Shown here: positions 34,680 through 42,931 of the stretch, piece by piece
Numbering within the stretch: the stretch's first letter is position 1
Layout: each line of letters begins with the position of its first letter
Origin: Mycobacterium sp. 852002-51971_SCH5477799-a
Lineage (GTDB): Bacteria; Actinomycetota; Actinomycetes; Mycobacteriales; Mycobacteriaceae
Direction: 5' to 3'
Length of the DNA: 64,000 nucleotides
NCBI RefSeq assembly: GCF_001667145.1
Contig: NZ_LZIF01000107.1
Location: forward strand, 51,755 to 115,754
Notes under the pieces: generated by a model
Seen by the model: the letters and a program-made list of their open reading frames with translations, nothing else
What the model was told of the DNA's origin: nothing
Database searches by the model: none
Program-made: the position numbers and the translations under genes

Positions 34680-36428
34680 ATGTCCGCAGCTCCGGCATCT
34701 CCCACCCCGACACGCCAGATCGATGGGTTCCACCTCGTGGTGGACGCGCTGAAGGCCAACGACGTCGGGACCATCTACGGGATCGTCGGCATCCCGATCA
34801 CCGACCTCGCCCGCGTCGCGCAGGCGTCCGGGATCCGCTACATCGGTTTCCGGCAGGAGAACTCGGCTGGCAACGCCGCGGCCGCCGCCGGATTCCTGAC
34901 CCGACGACCCGGAGTGTGCCTCACGACCTCCGGACCCGGTTTCCTCAATGGCCTGCCCGCCCTGGCGAATGCGACGACGAACTGCTTTCCGATGATCCAG
35001 ATCTCCGGCTCCAGCAATCGGGCGCTGGTGGATCTGCAACGAGGCGACTACCAGGACCTCGACCAGCTCAACGCGGCGAAGCCGTTCGCCAAGGCGGCCT
35101 ATCGGATCAACCGGATCGAAGACATCGGGCGCGGCGTCGCGCGTGCCATTCGCACCGCCGTCTCCGGACGGCCCGGCGGCGTCTATCTGGACATCCCCGG
35201 TGAGGTTCTGGGCCAGGCCATGGACGTTGGCGCCGCGGCGGAGACAGTCTGGCGCGTCATCGACCCCGCCCCTCGACAGCTGCCGGCGCCGGACGCCGTC
35301 GATCGCGCGATCGGTGTGCTGGCTCGAGCGCGGCGACCGTTGATCGTGCTCGGCAAGGGCGCCGCGTATGCCCAGGCCGACAACGTGATTCGGAAATTCG
35401 TCGAGGCTACCAAGTTTCCGTTCCTGCCGATGTCGATGGCCAAGGGCCTACTGCCGGATTCGCATCCGCAGTCCGCCGCGGCCGCCCGCTCGCTGGCGAT
35501 CTCGCGCGCCGACGCTGTCCTGCTGGTCGGTGCGCGGCTGAATTGGCTTCTGGGGCATGGTGAGTCGCCGCAATGGAGTCGCGAGGCCAAATTCGTCCAG
35601 GTGGACATCGCCGCGTCCGAATTCGACAGCAACCAGCAAGTCGCGCCGCTGGCCGCAGACATCGGATCGGCGATGTCCGCGCTGTGTGACGCCGTGGCCG
35701 CCCGGCCGATCACCGCGCCGGCGCAGTGGACCAGCGAGCTGGCCGAACGCACGGCACGCAACGAAGCGAAGATGAGCGAGCGCCTGGCCGAAAACCCGCA
35801 CCCGATGCGGTTTTACAACGCCCTCGGTGCAATTCGTTCTGTGCTGCAGGACAACCGGGACGTGTACGTCGTCAACGAAGGCGCCAATGCGCTCGATCTG
35901 GCCCGCAATGTCATCGACATGGAGCTGCCCCGCCACCGGCTGGACACCGGAACCTGGGGCGTGATGGGCATCGGGATGGGCTATGCCATCGCCGCCGCCG
36001 TCGAGACCGGCAACCCGGTGGTCGCGATCGAAGGCGACAGCGCATTCGGCTTCAGCGGCATGGAGGTCGAGACCATCTGCCGTTACCGGCTACCGGTGAC
36101 CGTCGTCATCCTCAACAACGGTGGCGTCTACCGCGGCGACGAGGCCACACCCGGCACGGCCGCGACGAGATCGGATCCTGCCCCGACGGTGCTGAACGCC
36201 CGGGCGCGACACGAGCTGCTCGCGGAAGCGTTCGGCGGCAAGGGGTATCACGTCACCACGCCGTCCGAACTGCGCGCAGCGCTGTCCGAAACGATCGACA
36301 CTCGTGCGCCGTCGATCATCGACTGCGAACTCGACCCGTCGGCGGGGGTGGAAAGCGGGCACCTGTCCAACCTGAACCCGGCCACCGCGGCCGCCCCGGC
36401 GCCGGGCGCGGTCAGCGCCGGCGAGTGA
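34680..36428 (+). CDS. oxcA: oxalyl-CoA decarboxylase OxcA
   Basis: A 582-aa ThDP enzyme matching Rv0118c. Oxalyl-CoA decarboxylase converts oxalyl-CoA to formyl-CoA and CO2. The catalytic Glu is in FRQENSAGNAAAAAGF at about 58. The ThDP/Mg motif EGDSAFGFSGMEVETICRYRLPVTVVILNNGGVY is split here as GDS...NN. The CoA-binding region RADAVLLVGARLNWLLGHG is intact. The ATG at 34680 has GAGGAG upstream. It is divergent from fadD7 and overlaps the end of oxyS by 17 bp tail-to-tail. Confidence 0.94.
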   Translation: MSAAPASPTPTRQIDGFHLVVDALKANDVGTIYGIVGIPITDLARVAQASGIRYIGFRQENSAGNAAAAAGFLTRRPGVCLTTSGPGFLNGLPALANATTNCFPMIQISGSSNRALVDLQRGDYQDLDQLNAAKPFAKAAYRINRIEDIGRGVARAIRTAVSGRPGGVYLDIPGEVLGQAMDVGAAAETVWRVIDPAPRQLPAPDAVDRAIGVLARARRPLIVLGKGAAYAQADNVIRKFVEATKFPFLPMSMAKGLLPDSHPQSAAAARSLAISRADAVLLVGARLNWLLGHGESPQWSREAKFVQVDIAASEFDSNQQVAPLAADIGSAMSALCDAVAARPITAPAQWTSELAERTARNEAKMSERLAENPHPMRFYNALGAIRSVLQDNRDVYVVNEGANALDLARNVIDMELPRHRLDTGTWGVMGIGMGYAIAAAVETGNPVVAIEGDSAFGFSGMEVETICRYRLPVTVVILNNGGVYRGDEATPGTAATRSDPAPTVLNARARHELLAEAFGGKGYHVTTPSELRAALSETIDTRAPSIIDCELDPSAGVESGHLSNLNPATAAAPAPGAVSAGE

Positions 36429-37344
36429 GCCCCAGCAGTTGGGCGTCGAAGAATTCGTCGAGCGCCAGCTGCCCGGCGGCGGTGGCAAGCGCGCGGGCGA
36501 TCGGCGACCCCGGTCCGCTCGAGTTGGTGGCCAGGGCCACATCGGCTTTGAGAACCGGATCGACCAATTCCACCGCCCTGATGGCCGGACCCAACGGCGA
36601 CGTCCACAGCCAGGTGTGCGGCACGATCGACGCCCAGTTGCCCGCCGATACCTGAGCGAATAACGAAGCGACGGAATCGGTTTCGACCTGCGGGCTGACA
36701 GTGATGGAATGGTCGGCGAACGATTTGTCGATGATCTGTCGGTCACGCATCGCGGGCGTGAGTAACGCCAGCGGCAACTGCGCTGCCTCCACCCAGGTCA
36801 TCGTCGCCGCCCCGGATCCCAGCATGTCCGCCGGCGCCAGCAACACATATCGCTCCTCGTACAGCGAAACCAGGTTCACGTCGTGAGCCTCTTCGGGCGC
36901 CGCATGCACGATGGCGGCATCGATCTCGAACTCGCGCAGGCGCCGGTACAGTTCGCTGGCCGCCAGCCGAGAGAGGATGTGCACCTTCACCAATGGGTGC
37001 GCCGAACAGAACGTCGAGAGCACCAGCGACGCGGTGGTGGAGGCGGTGGGAACGGTGCCCAGCCGAAGCGCCCCGGTGATCCCCGAGCGCACGGCGTCCA
37101 CTTCGGACTTGAACGCGTCGTGTTCGGCGAGAATCCGCCTGGCCCACACCACCAACCGCTCGCCTTCGGGAGTGAGGCCTTCGAAGCTGTGCCCGCGGTT
37201 GATCAGCGTGACGTTCAGTTCCCGTTCCAGCTTGGCGATCGCGGCCGAGAGCGCCGGCTGGGAGACAAAGCATTTCTCGGCCGCCCGGGCGAAGTGCCGC
37301 TCGGAAGCGACCGCCACGAAGTACTCCAGTTGACGGAAGAGCAC
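36412..37344 (-). CDS. oxyS: LysR-family regulator OxyS
   Basis: A 310-aa LysR regulator matching Rv0117. The winged helix-turn-helix is in residues 2-60 (FRQLEYFVAVASERHFARAA, then SQPALSAAIAKLEREL) and the substrate-binding domain follows. Cys25 (EKCFVS) sits in the DNA-binding domain; the corresponding Cys has been proposed as the redox-sensing residue of OxyS. The GTG at 37344 with GAGGAG upstream is the start; the 322-aa frame is an extension. It overlaps oxcA by 17 bp at the 3' ends. Confidence 0.93.
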   Translation of the reverse strand: MLFRQLEYFVAVASERHFARAAEKCFVSQPALSAAIAKLERELNVTLINRGHSFEGLTPEGERLVVWARRILAEHDAFKSEVDAVRSGITGALRLGTVPTASTTASLVLSTFCSAHPLVKVHILSRLAASELYRRLREFEIDAAIVHAAPEEAHDVNLVSLYEERYVLLAPADMLGSGAATMTWVEAAQLPLALLTPAMRDRQIIDKSFADHSITVSPQVETDSVASLFAQVSAGNWASIVPHTWLWTSPLGPAIRAVELVDPVLKADVALATNSSGPGSPIARALATAAGQLALDEFFDAQLLGLTRRR

Positions 37345-37737
37345 CCGCACTCCTCGGGTTCGGCCTGGGCCCGTGGGCACCGATCCGCTGAGGCTAGCGC
37401 GTTGCCGACGGGCGGGCCAGCCGAAGTTTGCGCCGCGGCCAATGCGGCTATTCCCACGGATTCGGCCTACGGGGCGGGTCGTGACACTGCGGCCGCGAAA
37501 GCTGAAGCATCGGTACCGGTTTCACGCAACTGCGGCCTGGCATCCCGCAGTCGTAATGGATCGCGACGGCGTGGCGGCACCCACACGACGGGGTTCGGAC
37601 GCGGTTGAACTCGATCGGTGACCGAATCGTTACCGTGACGACCGAGCCGGGCTGTCATTGTTTGCTGAAACCGGTGGTCAGTGGGTAACCAGTAGGATAT
37701 CGGTGTGTTGGTCACACCATCTCGAAGGGCGGACGGT
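37345..37737. other. 393-bp gap between divergent oxyS and ldtA, no gene recognised
   Basis: Short open frames here have unlikely composition and no start signals. A possible ldtA -10 (TAGGAT, 37693-37698) and an inverted repeat GGTGTG-TTGGT-CACACC (37702-37718) lie close to the ldtA start. The M. tuberculosis gap is much shorter as I recall, so some extra sequence is present. Confidence 0.4.
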
Positions 37738-38493
37738 ATGCGTCGGGGTGTTCGTTATCTATTTGTTATGGTCGCGATCACAGCTGTGGGCCTGGTGGCG
37801 CCGGTCGGTCGCAGCACCGCCGCCGTGCCGCAACCGCAAACCAGCCCCGAGATCGCCTCGATTTTGCCCGCCGATGGCGCCGTGGTGGGGGTCGCCCACC
37901 CGGTCGTGGTGACCTTCACCGCTCCGGTGGCCGATCGCACCGCCGTCGAACGGTCAATCCACGTCACGTCGCCCAGCGGCACCCCCGGACACTTCAACTG
38001 GGTCCACAACACTGTCGTGCAGTGGGTTCCCGACCAGTATTGGCCCGCCCACACCCATGTGTCGGTCGGCGTGCAGGCTCTGTCGACGGGCTTCGACACT
38101 GGCGATTCGCTACTGGGCGTCGCCAGCATCTCCAAGCACACCTTCACCGTCAGCAGGAACGGCGAGGTCCTGCGCACCATGCCGGCGTCGATGGGCAAGC
38201 CCAGCCGGCCCACCCCGATCGGTAGCTTCACCGCGTTGGAAAAGCAGCGCACCGTGGTGATGGACTCCCGCACCATCGGCATTCCGCTCAGCTCCCCCGA
38301 GGGATACAAGATCACCGCCCAGTACGCCGTACGCGTCACGTGGAGCGGCGTCTACGTCCACTCGGCACCGTGGTCGGTTGACTCCCAAGGCAACGCCAAC
38401 GTCAGTCATGGCTGCATCAACCTCAGCCCCGACAACGCCGCCTGGTACTTCAATGAAGTGAACGTTGGAGACCCCATCCAGGTCGTGGCCTGA
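37738..38493 (+). CDS. ldtA: L,D-transpeptidase LdtA (LdtMt1)
   Basis: A 251-aa periplasmic L,D-transpeptidase with the same length as LdtMt1 (Rv0116c). It makes 3-3 crosslinks in peptidoglycan and is targeted by carbapenems. A signal/anchor segment covers about 1-29. An Ig-like domain follows (PADGAVVGVAHPVVVTFTAPV), then the YkuD catalytic domain with His208 and the motif SHGCINLS, Cys226. The ATG at 37738 gives an exact match to the LdtMt1 start. Confidence 0.96.
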   Translation: MRRGVRYLFVMVAITAVGLVAPVGRSTAAVPQPQTSPEIASILPADGAVVGVAHPVVVTFTAPVADRTAVERSIHVTSPSGTPGHFNWVHNTVVQWVPDQYWPAHTHVSVGVQALSTGFDTGDSLLGVASISKHTFTVSRNGEVLRTMPASMGKPSRPTPIGSFTALEKQRTVVMDSRTIGIPLSSPEGYKITAQYAVRVTWSGVYVHSAPWSVDSQGNANVSHGCINLSPDNAAWYFNEVNVGDPIQVVA

Positions 38494-38646
38494 GCGCCGC
38501 CTCATCGCCGGCGCGGCCCGGGCTGCCCGGCGGGCGCACTGTGCGGGGTGGCACACGGTCACACCGAATGATGGCGATGGCGATGGCGTTGGCGTGCGGG
38601 CGCCGAAAATTGTAGCGGGCGAGGGCTTTTCACATCTGCCGAAGGC

Positions 38647-38677
38647 AAGGCCGAGCTAGCCTGCTAGCCCGGCCTTT
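38647..38677 (+). terminator. hairpin after ldtA, possible terminator
   Basis: Arms AAGGCCG-A-GCTAG (38647-38659) and CTAGC-C-CGGCCTT (38664-38676) pair with one mismatch and a 4-nt loop, followed by a T. It overlaps the stop codon of the convergent lipoprotein gene. Termination of ldtA is plausible but unproven. Confidence 0.45.
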
Positions 38678-39261
38678 ATCGCCGCATCTTGCTTGCGGCC
38701 GATGTCGAGCGCTACGGCCGGATCGACCGGCTCGGTGGGCGGGTTGTCGAATTCCAGGGTCACCAGCGCCTTGCCTTCGGTGAAAACCAAGACCATCATC
38801 GCTTGGGAATTGTCCGGGGAGGTACCCGAAATCGTTACGCCGTTCGCGCCGACGGCGAGCGGTTGCCAGCTGCCGCTCACCTTGCCGTTGTAACTGCCTT
38901 GGGTGGCGGCTAATTCGGCGGCGGCCGCCGACGGATCGGGGGCGACCACGATGGTGTCCCACAGCCGACGGCTGCTGTCGCCGTTGGCGAACAGCTGGGC
39001 AACCCCCGGAGCATTGTTCGGGTTGAGCATGGGCGACTGCGGCGCGGTGAGGCCGCCACCGACGTCGTTCGACTTGATCAGCAAGAAGCCGTAGTCCGTG
39101 GGCTTTCCCGACGGCGGACCGGTGACCGCGCTCGAACTGGTCGAAGCGGGGGAAGTCGACGACGGCGACGAGGCTTTGTCGGTGCTGCCGCATCCGGCGC
39201 TCGCGCTGATTACGACGATGGCAACGGCCAAGCCGGCGGTGCCGCTTCGACCAACTTGCAC
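38656..39261 (-). CDS. hypothetical lipoprotein
   Basis: A 201-aa secreted lipoprotein. The signal peptide ends in the lipobox SAGC with Cys24, followed by a long Ser/Thr/Pro linker to about residue 48. The mature domain (YGFLLIKSNDVGGGL, LWDTIVVAPDPSAAAAELA, SPDNSQAMMVLVFTEGKALVTLEF) resembles the small sensor-type or PknH-like domains of mycobacterial lipoproteins, but I cannot name the family. The GTG at 39261 has GGAGGGAG upstream. It is divergent from the reductase gene at 39447. Confidence 0.78.
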   Translation of the reverse strand: MQVGRSGTAGLAVAIVVISASAGCGSTDKASSPSSTSPASTSSSAVTGPPSGKPTDYGFLLIKSNDVGGGLTAPQSPMLNPNNAPGVAQLFANGDSSRRLWDTIVVAPDPSAAAAELAATQGSYNGKVSGSWQPLAVGANGVTISGTSPDNSQAMMVLVFTEGKALVTLEFDNPPTEPVDPAVALDIGRKQDAAIKAGLAG

Positions 39262-39446
39262 GCCTGCTCCCTCCAGGTGTCATCGGTTTCCGGCTTTCAC
39301 CGCGGCTCCCGGTGCCGCCGGCGAAACACTGGTGCAAACCAGGCTTGCTACGAACATAGGCCCACTCGACGCACGCTGGGTAGCACTTTGGCATGCCTAT
39401 GCTGGCGTGGGTAGGCGCATCCTCGCGTTGGAAAAAGGAGATCGGT

Positions 39447-40391
39447 ATGACGGCTGTAAGGGCGCGCGCAGTACGGTTCGACCGTTACGGGGGACGTGAG
39501 GTGTTGTACGTCGCGGACATCGAGATGCCCTCCCCCGGGCCGGGTGAGGTCGTCGTCGAAGTGCGCGCGGCCGGGATAAACCCCGGCGAAGCCGGCATCC
39601 GGGTCGGGGCGATGCACGAGATGTTCCCGGCCACCTTTCCCACCGGCCAGGGCAGTGATGTGGCCGGCGTCATCACCGCCGTGGCGCCCGGGGTCACCGA
39701 GTTTTCGGTCGGCGACGAAGTCTTGGGTTTCAGCCTGCGCCGGTCCAGCCACGCCACCCACACCGCGGTTCCGGTCAGCCAATTGATCCGCAAACCTCCC
39801 GAACTCAGTTGGGAGGCAGCGGGTTCCCTGTACGTGGTGGGGGCGACCGCTTATGCGGCCGTCCGTGCCGTGGCGCCTCAAGCCGGCGAGACGATCGCCG
39901 TGTCGGCGGCAGCGGGCGGGGTGGGCAGCCTTGTCGTGCAGCTTCTGGTACTGCGTAAGGCGCGAGTGCTCGGCATTGCTGGCGCCGGCAACGCCGACTG
40001 GCTGCGCGCGCATGGCGTCATCCCGATCGGCTACGGTGACGGACTCGCCGAGCGGCTGCGGGCCGCGGCGCCGGACGGCATCGACGGTTTCATCGACCTG
40101 TTCGGCCCGGACTACGTACAGCTCGCCGTGGATCTCGGCGTGGCGCCAGAGCGGATCGACACCATCATCTCGTTCCAGAAGGCGGGCGAGGTGGGCGCGA
40201 AGACCGAGGGCAGCATGGAAGCCTCGACGCCCGAGGTGCTCGCCGAGATGGCCGATCTGATCGTTTCGGGGGCCATCGAATTCGACATCGCCGCGACCTA
40301 TCCGCTGGACCGGGTCGCCGACGCTTATGCCGAGCTCGAGCAGCGGCATACCCACGGGAAAATCGTTCTGCTGCCCACTAACTCAGAATGA
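39447..40391 (+). CDS. MDR-family NADP-dependent oxidoreductase (quinone reductase-like)
   Basis: A 314-aa medium-chain dehydrogenase/reductase without structural zinc cysteines, so probably a quinone/enoyl-reductase-type enzyme. It has the GroES-like domain (VEVRAAGINPGEAGIRVG), the cofactor loop SAAAGGVGSLVVQLL at about 152-166, and the C-terminal DIAATYPLDRVADAYAELEQ. The ATG at 39447 has AAAAAGGAG upstream. Substrate unknown. It is convergent with the Nramp-related gene and overlaps its stop by nine bases. Confidence 0.88.
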   Translation: MTAVRARAVRFDRYGGREVLYVADIEMPSPGPGEVVVEVRAAGINPGEAGIRVGAMHEMFPATFPTGQGSDVAGVITAVAPGVTEFSVGDEVLGFSLRRSSHATHTAVPVSQLIRKPPELSWEAAGSLYVVGATAYAAVRAVAPQAGETIAVSAAAGGVGSLVVQLLVLRKARVLGIAGAGNADWLRAHGVIPIGYGDGLAERLRAAAPDGIDGFIDLFGPDYVQLAVDLGVAPERIDTIISFQKAGEVGAKTEGSMEASTPEVLAEMADLIVSGAIEFDIAATYPLDRVADAYAELEQRHTHGKIVLLPTNSE

Positions 40392-42182
40392 TCCGGCCGG
40401 TCCGACAACACCGGCCTGCACGATCTTGATGATGACGAAAGTGACGGCCACGACCAGGTAGCCCCGCAGGGTGAAGAGCCCCGCCCGGCGCATCGGTGAC
40501 ATCGTCGGTCGATCGAGCAGGGCGAGGGTGGGGGTCTGCCAGCTCAACCGGTCCTGGCGACGTATGGCTCGCCGCTCGGCACGCGTCAGCGACGAGGCGT
40601 CGTCGAGTTCGTCGACCTCCTCCGGGTCGAGGCCGCCACCGAGAGTGCGCACGATGGCTTCCGCCTCGGTCAGGTTCTGGTGTCGCCGGCCCACAACGAT
40701 CATCACGGCACCGCCGACGATGCCGAGCACCGCGCCGGCCGCGAGCCCGGCCTCGATGGCGGCCGTGGAGAGGCCGGGGAAGAAGGTGGCTGCCGTCAAC
40801 GCCAACGACAGCAGCACCAGACACCACACGATTGTCCACGCAATGATGTTCTGCCGCACCGTGTTCACCCACGGTCCCAGCACCGCCCGATCGTTGCACA
40901 GCAGCACCAGGAAGACGGTGGCCGAGGGCAACAGCACACCGGCCAGTGCCTGGACGCCCTGGGTCACCAGGCCCAGGATGTTGTCCGGGCTGAAGGACAC
41001 CGCCGCCGACACCGCGAGCAGTATCGCGTAGCCGCCGTAGAACAGGGGGGCCTCGCGGATCTTCCAATGCAGCGAGTGCCGCTTACCCATGGCATCGCCG
41101 ACCGCATAGGTGGTCGCCAGGCCGACGGCGTTGGCGCCGATCAGCGACGCGTCCAGCAGGATGATCGCGAACAGCGCTCCCGCCGTGGGGCCGAGATGAT
41201 TCGACAACCCCGACGCGACGGCGCCCGCATCGGTGAAATGACCCGCATCGGAGGTGCCGGTCAATCCGAACGCCGCCACGGCCATCAGCGCTGTCGCACC
41301 GACCATGACCACGACGATTCCAATGGCCAGATCGGCTCGGCCGTACGGGATCCAGCGGGCGGTGATGCGCTTGTCGACCACGTTGGATTGCTGGAAGAAC
41401 AGCTGCCACGGCGCGACCGTGGTGCCCACGATGGCGACCACCAGCAGTAGCACCGTCGAGTTGAGCCCACCGGGGAGCTGTGGGATCAGCCCGGCCGCAG
41501 TCGCTTTCGGGGAGGGATGCGCCAGTAACACCATCGGGAAGATCAGCACATTCACCGCAATCAGGAGGAACATCAACCTCTCCCAGCGGCGGAATGATCC
41601 CCCTGCCACCACGGCGAACAGCAGCGCGGCGGCGGCCGGGACAGCGACGATCTTCGGGCAGCCCAGGAACCCGAGAGCCAGTGAGACGCCGATGAATTCG
41701 GTGACGATGGTCAAGGCGTTCAGGACCAACAGATCACCGACGCTGAACGCGCCCCAGAACTTGCCGAACCGCTCGAATATCAAGCGCGCGTGCCCAACCC
41801 GGGCCACCGCGCCTAACCGCAGCACCATCTCCTGGTTGACGTACAGCACCGGAATCAGCAGTGCCAGCGTCCACAACAGGCCCATGCCGTAGTTCTGGCC
41901 GGCTTGGGCGTAGGTCGCGACGCCACCGGCGTCGTTGTCGCCCACCATGACGATCAGTCCCGGTCCGGTGATGACCGCCAGTGTGCGCAGGCGCCGCCAG
42001 CGTCCACTGAACGCCCCGTCCCCGTCGCACCGGATGCGCCCGAACGCGCCGACGATGCCGCCGACGTGCGCGGAATCCAGCGCGCTCGGACGTTGCGCCT
42101 CGGCGCGTGCGCCTTCCGGCGCGGCGGCGGAGCGGCCGGGCGCCGGGGTGCGTCGGCCGCCGCCGGTGTGGATCGAAGTCAT
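40383..42182 (-). CDS. Nramp-related divalent metal transporter, probably Mg2+ (NRMT-like)
   Basis: A 599-aa polytopic membrane protein with about 11 helices and long cytoplasmic tails. TM1 carries GDNDAGG (81-87) where Mn/Fe Nramps have DPGN, and TM6 has TVAPWQ (254-259) in place of the metal-binding MPH. GPGLIVMVGDNDAGGVATY resembles Nramp-related magnesium transporters more than MntH. A magnesium-type M-box riboswitch leads its transcript, supporting Mg2+ transport. The C-terminal 80 residues are charged. The ATG at 42182 has GAGGA upstream. Not present at this point in M. tuberculosis. Confidence 0.85.
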   Translation of the reverse strand: MTSIHTGGGRRTPAPGRSAAAPEGARAEAQRPSALDSAHVGGIVGAFGRIRCDGDGAFSGRWRRLRTLAVITGPGLIVMVGDNDAGGVATYAQAGQNYGMGLLWTLALLIPVLYVNQEMVLRLGAVARVGHARLIFERFGKFWGAFSVGDLLVLNALTIVTEFIGVSLALGFLGCPKIVAVPAAAALLFAVVAGGSFRRWERLMFLLIAVNVLIFPMVLLAHPSPKATAAGLIPQLPGGLNSTVLLLVVAIVGTTVAPWQLFFQQSNVVDKRITARWIPYGRADLAIGIVVVMVGATALMAVAAFGLTGTSDAGHFTDAGAVASGLSNHLGPTAGALFAIILLDASLIGANAVGLATTYAVGDAMGKRHSLHWKIREAPLFYGGYAILLAVSAAVSFSPDNILGLVTQGVQALAGVLLPSATVFLVLLCNDRAVLGPWVNTVRQNIIAWTIVWCLVLLSLALTAATFFPGLSTAAIEAGLAAGAVLGIVGGAVMIVVGRRHQNLTEAEAIVRTLGGGLDPEEVDELDDASSLTRAERRAIRRQDRLSWQTPTLALLDRPTMSPMRRAGLFTLRGYLVVAVTFVIIKIVQAGVVGPAGSF

Positions 42183-42255
42183 CGAATCCTCGCTAACTCG
42201 AGCGGTTCTCAGACCGCGGTGAGGCAGTCGTGGTTGCGGCGCTCAACGCGCCTGC

Positions 42256-42286
42256 GGCGACGGGCGGCGCTGTGACGCCCGTCGCC
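42256..42286 (-). other. 11-bp perfect hairpin between small ORF and transporter
   Basis: Perfect arms at 42256-42266 and 42276-42286, with a 9-nt loop, lie between the 71-aa ORF stop and the transporter start. No U-tract follows, so it may influence coupling, mRNA decay or termination rather than act as an intrinsic terminator. Confidence 0.5.
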
Positions 42287-42297
42287 GAGGCGGTGGT

Positions 42298-42513
42298 TCA
42301 GCGGTGGTTGCTGTCGAGACCCGAGACGTGGCCACCCAGCGACGCGGTGACCATCGCGACCGGCATCCTCGAGACGTACAGGTTGGCCCGCTCCTGCGGG
42401 GTCAGGCTGGCGCGCAGGTGAAACCTGTTGGCCAGCAACCGGCCTGCACGCAGCATCGACCGGCCGCGCATCCTGGGAGCAACAGAAAAACGGTGCGTAA
42501 CAACAAAAGCCAT
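42298..42513 (-). CDS. 71-aa basic small protein between the M-box leader and the transporter
   Basis: A 71-codon frame starting at the ATG at 42513 with AGGAG at a good distance. The product is basic, rich in Arg, and has the segments RMRGRSMLRAGRLLANRF and SLTPQERANLYVSRMPV. It has no clear membrane helix. It lies 115 bp upstream of the transporter start in the same direction and so should be in the riboswitch-controlled mRNA. I do not recognise a family. It may be a regulator, chaperone or partner of the transporter. Confidence 0.7.
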   Translation of the reverse strand: MAFVVTHRFSVAPRMRGRSMLRAGRLLANRFHLRASLTPQERANLYVSRMPVAMVTASLGGHVSGLDSNHR

Positions 42514-42580
42514 GATCTTCTCCTGACGGAGGTCCGATCGGCGTCGGCACGGCGTGTCAGCCGCGCGGGACCAAGCAAGG

Positions 42581-42655
42581 TCAGGCGGTGAAGGAAATAC
42601 CGGAGCCGGATCGGGACAAGACGGATTTCGGATAGGGACTATCGCCGGGACTCAT
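42581..42655 (-). CDS. 24-aa leader peptide downstream of the M-box
   Basis: An ATG at 42655 is preceded by AGGAGG (42666-42671), the strongest ribosome site in the region. It opens a 24-codon frame that begins MSPGDSPYPK and ends in Ser-Phe-Thr-Ala and TGA at 42581. The product is too short for a domain. It lies between the aptamer and the 71-aa ORF, where translation of a leader ORF often decides premature (Rho-dependent) termination. Translation is unproven. Confidence 0.6.
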   Translation of the reverse strand: MSPGDSPYPKSVLSRSGSGISFTA

Positions 42656-42712
42656 CTCGCCCTCACCTCCTCACGGCCGGGACACACGCGGGTGTCACTA
42701 CATTTCACCTGA

Positions 42713-42766
42713 ACGAGAGAGGCATGAGTGACCGGCAGAGCAAACCGCCGGTCGCACCCCTCTCGT
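42713..42766 (-). promoter_or_regulatory. alternative pairing that could sequester the 3' side of M-box P1
   Basis: On the minus strand ACGAGAG (42760-42766, 3' side of aptamer P1) is complementary to CTCTCGT (42713-42719) downstream. Between them is a perfect 7-bp hairpin, GACCGGC/GCCGGTC (42730-42753). The two structures exclude each other and could form the expression switch. No U-tract follows. Confidence 0.45.
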
Positions 42767-42918
42767 CGGAGCTTCGGCACTGCACGGCGTATCCGGAACA
42801 TTCCGGAAGCCACTTGGGCTCAACCCTTGGGTCCGGGAAGAGCTGTCCTGACCCGGGGCGTCTCTCGACGTTCGGGGTCAGTGGCCTATATCCATGCAGA
42901 CGCCTCACCTACCGAGGT
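42757..42918 (-). ncRNA. M-box (ykoK leader) magnesium riboswitch
   Basis: The minus strand carries the conserved M-box blocks in order. GGTAGGTGAGGC is near 42902-42913, then CATGGATATAGGCC, GTCGAGAGACGCC and GGGTCA. The 3' block is ATACGCCGTGCAGTGC followed by CGAAGCTC. These match the known pattern GTTAGGTGAGGC ... AGACGCC ... GGGTCA ... GCCATACAGTGCTAAAGCTC. The M-box senses Mg2+ and switches off transporter genes at high Mg2+. It is placed directly upstream of the leader ORF, the small ORF and the Nramp-related gene. Boundaries are approximate. Confidence 0.88.
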
Positions 42919-42931
42919 GCTTGCGGGGTCC

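Noticed and set aside
37373..37715. Short frames in the oxyS-ldtA gap
   Set aside because: They lack a ribosome site, have atypical composition and overlap each other on both strands. The gap is best seen as promoter plus non-coding sequence.
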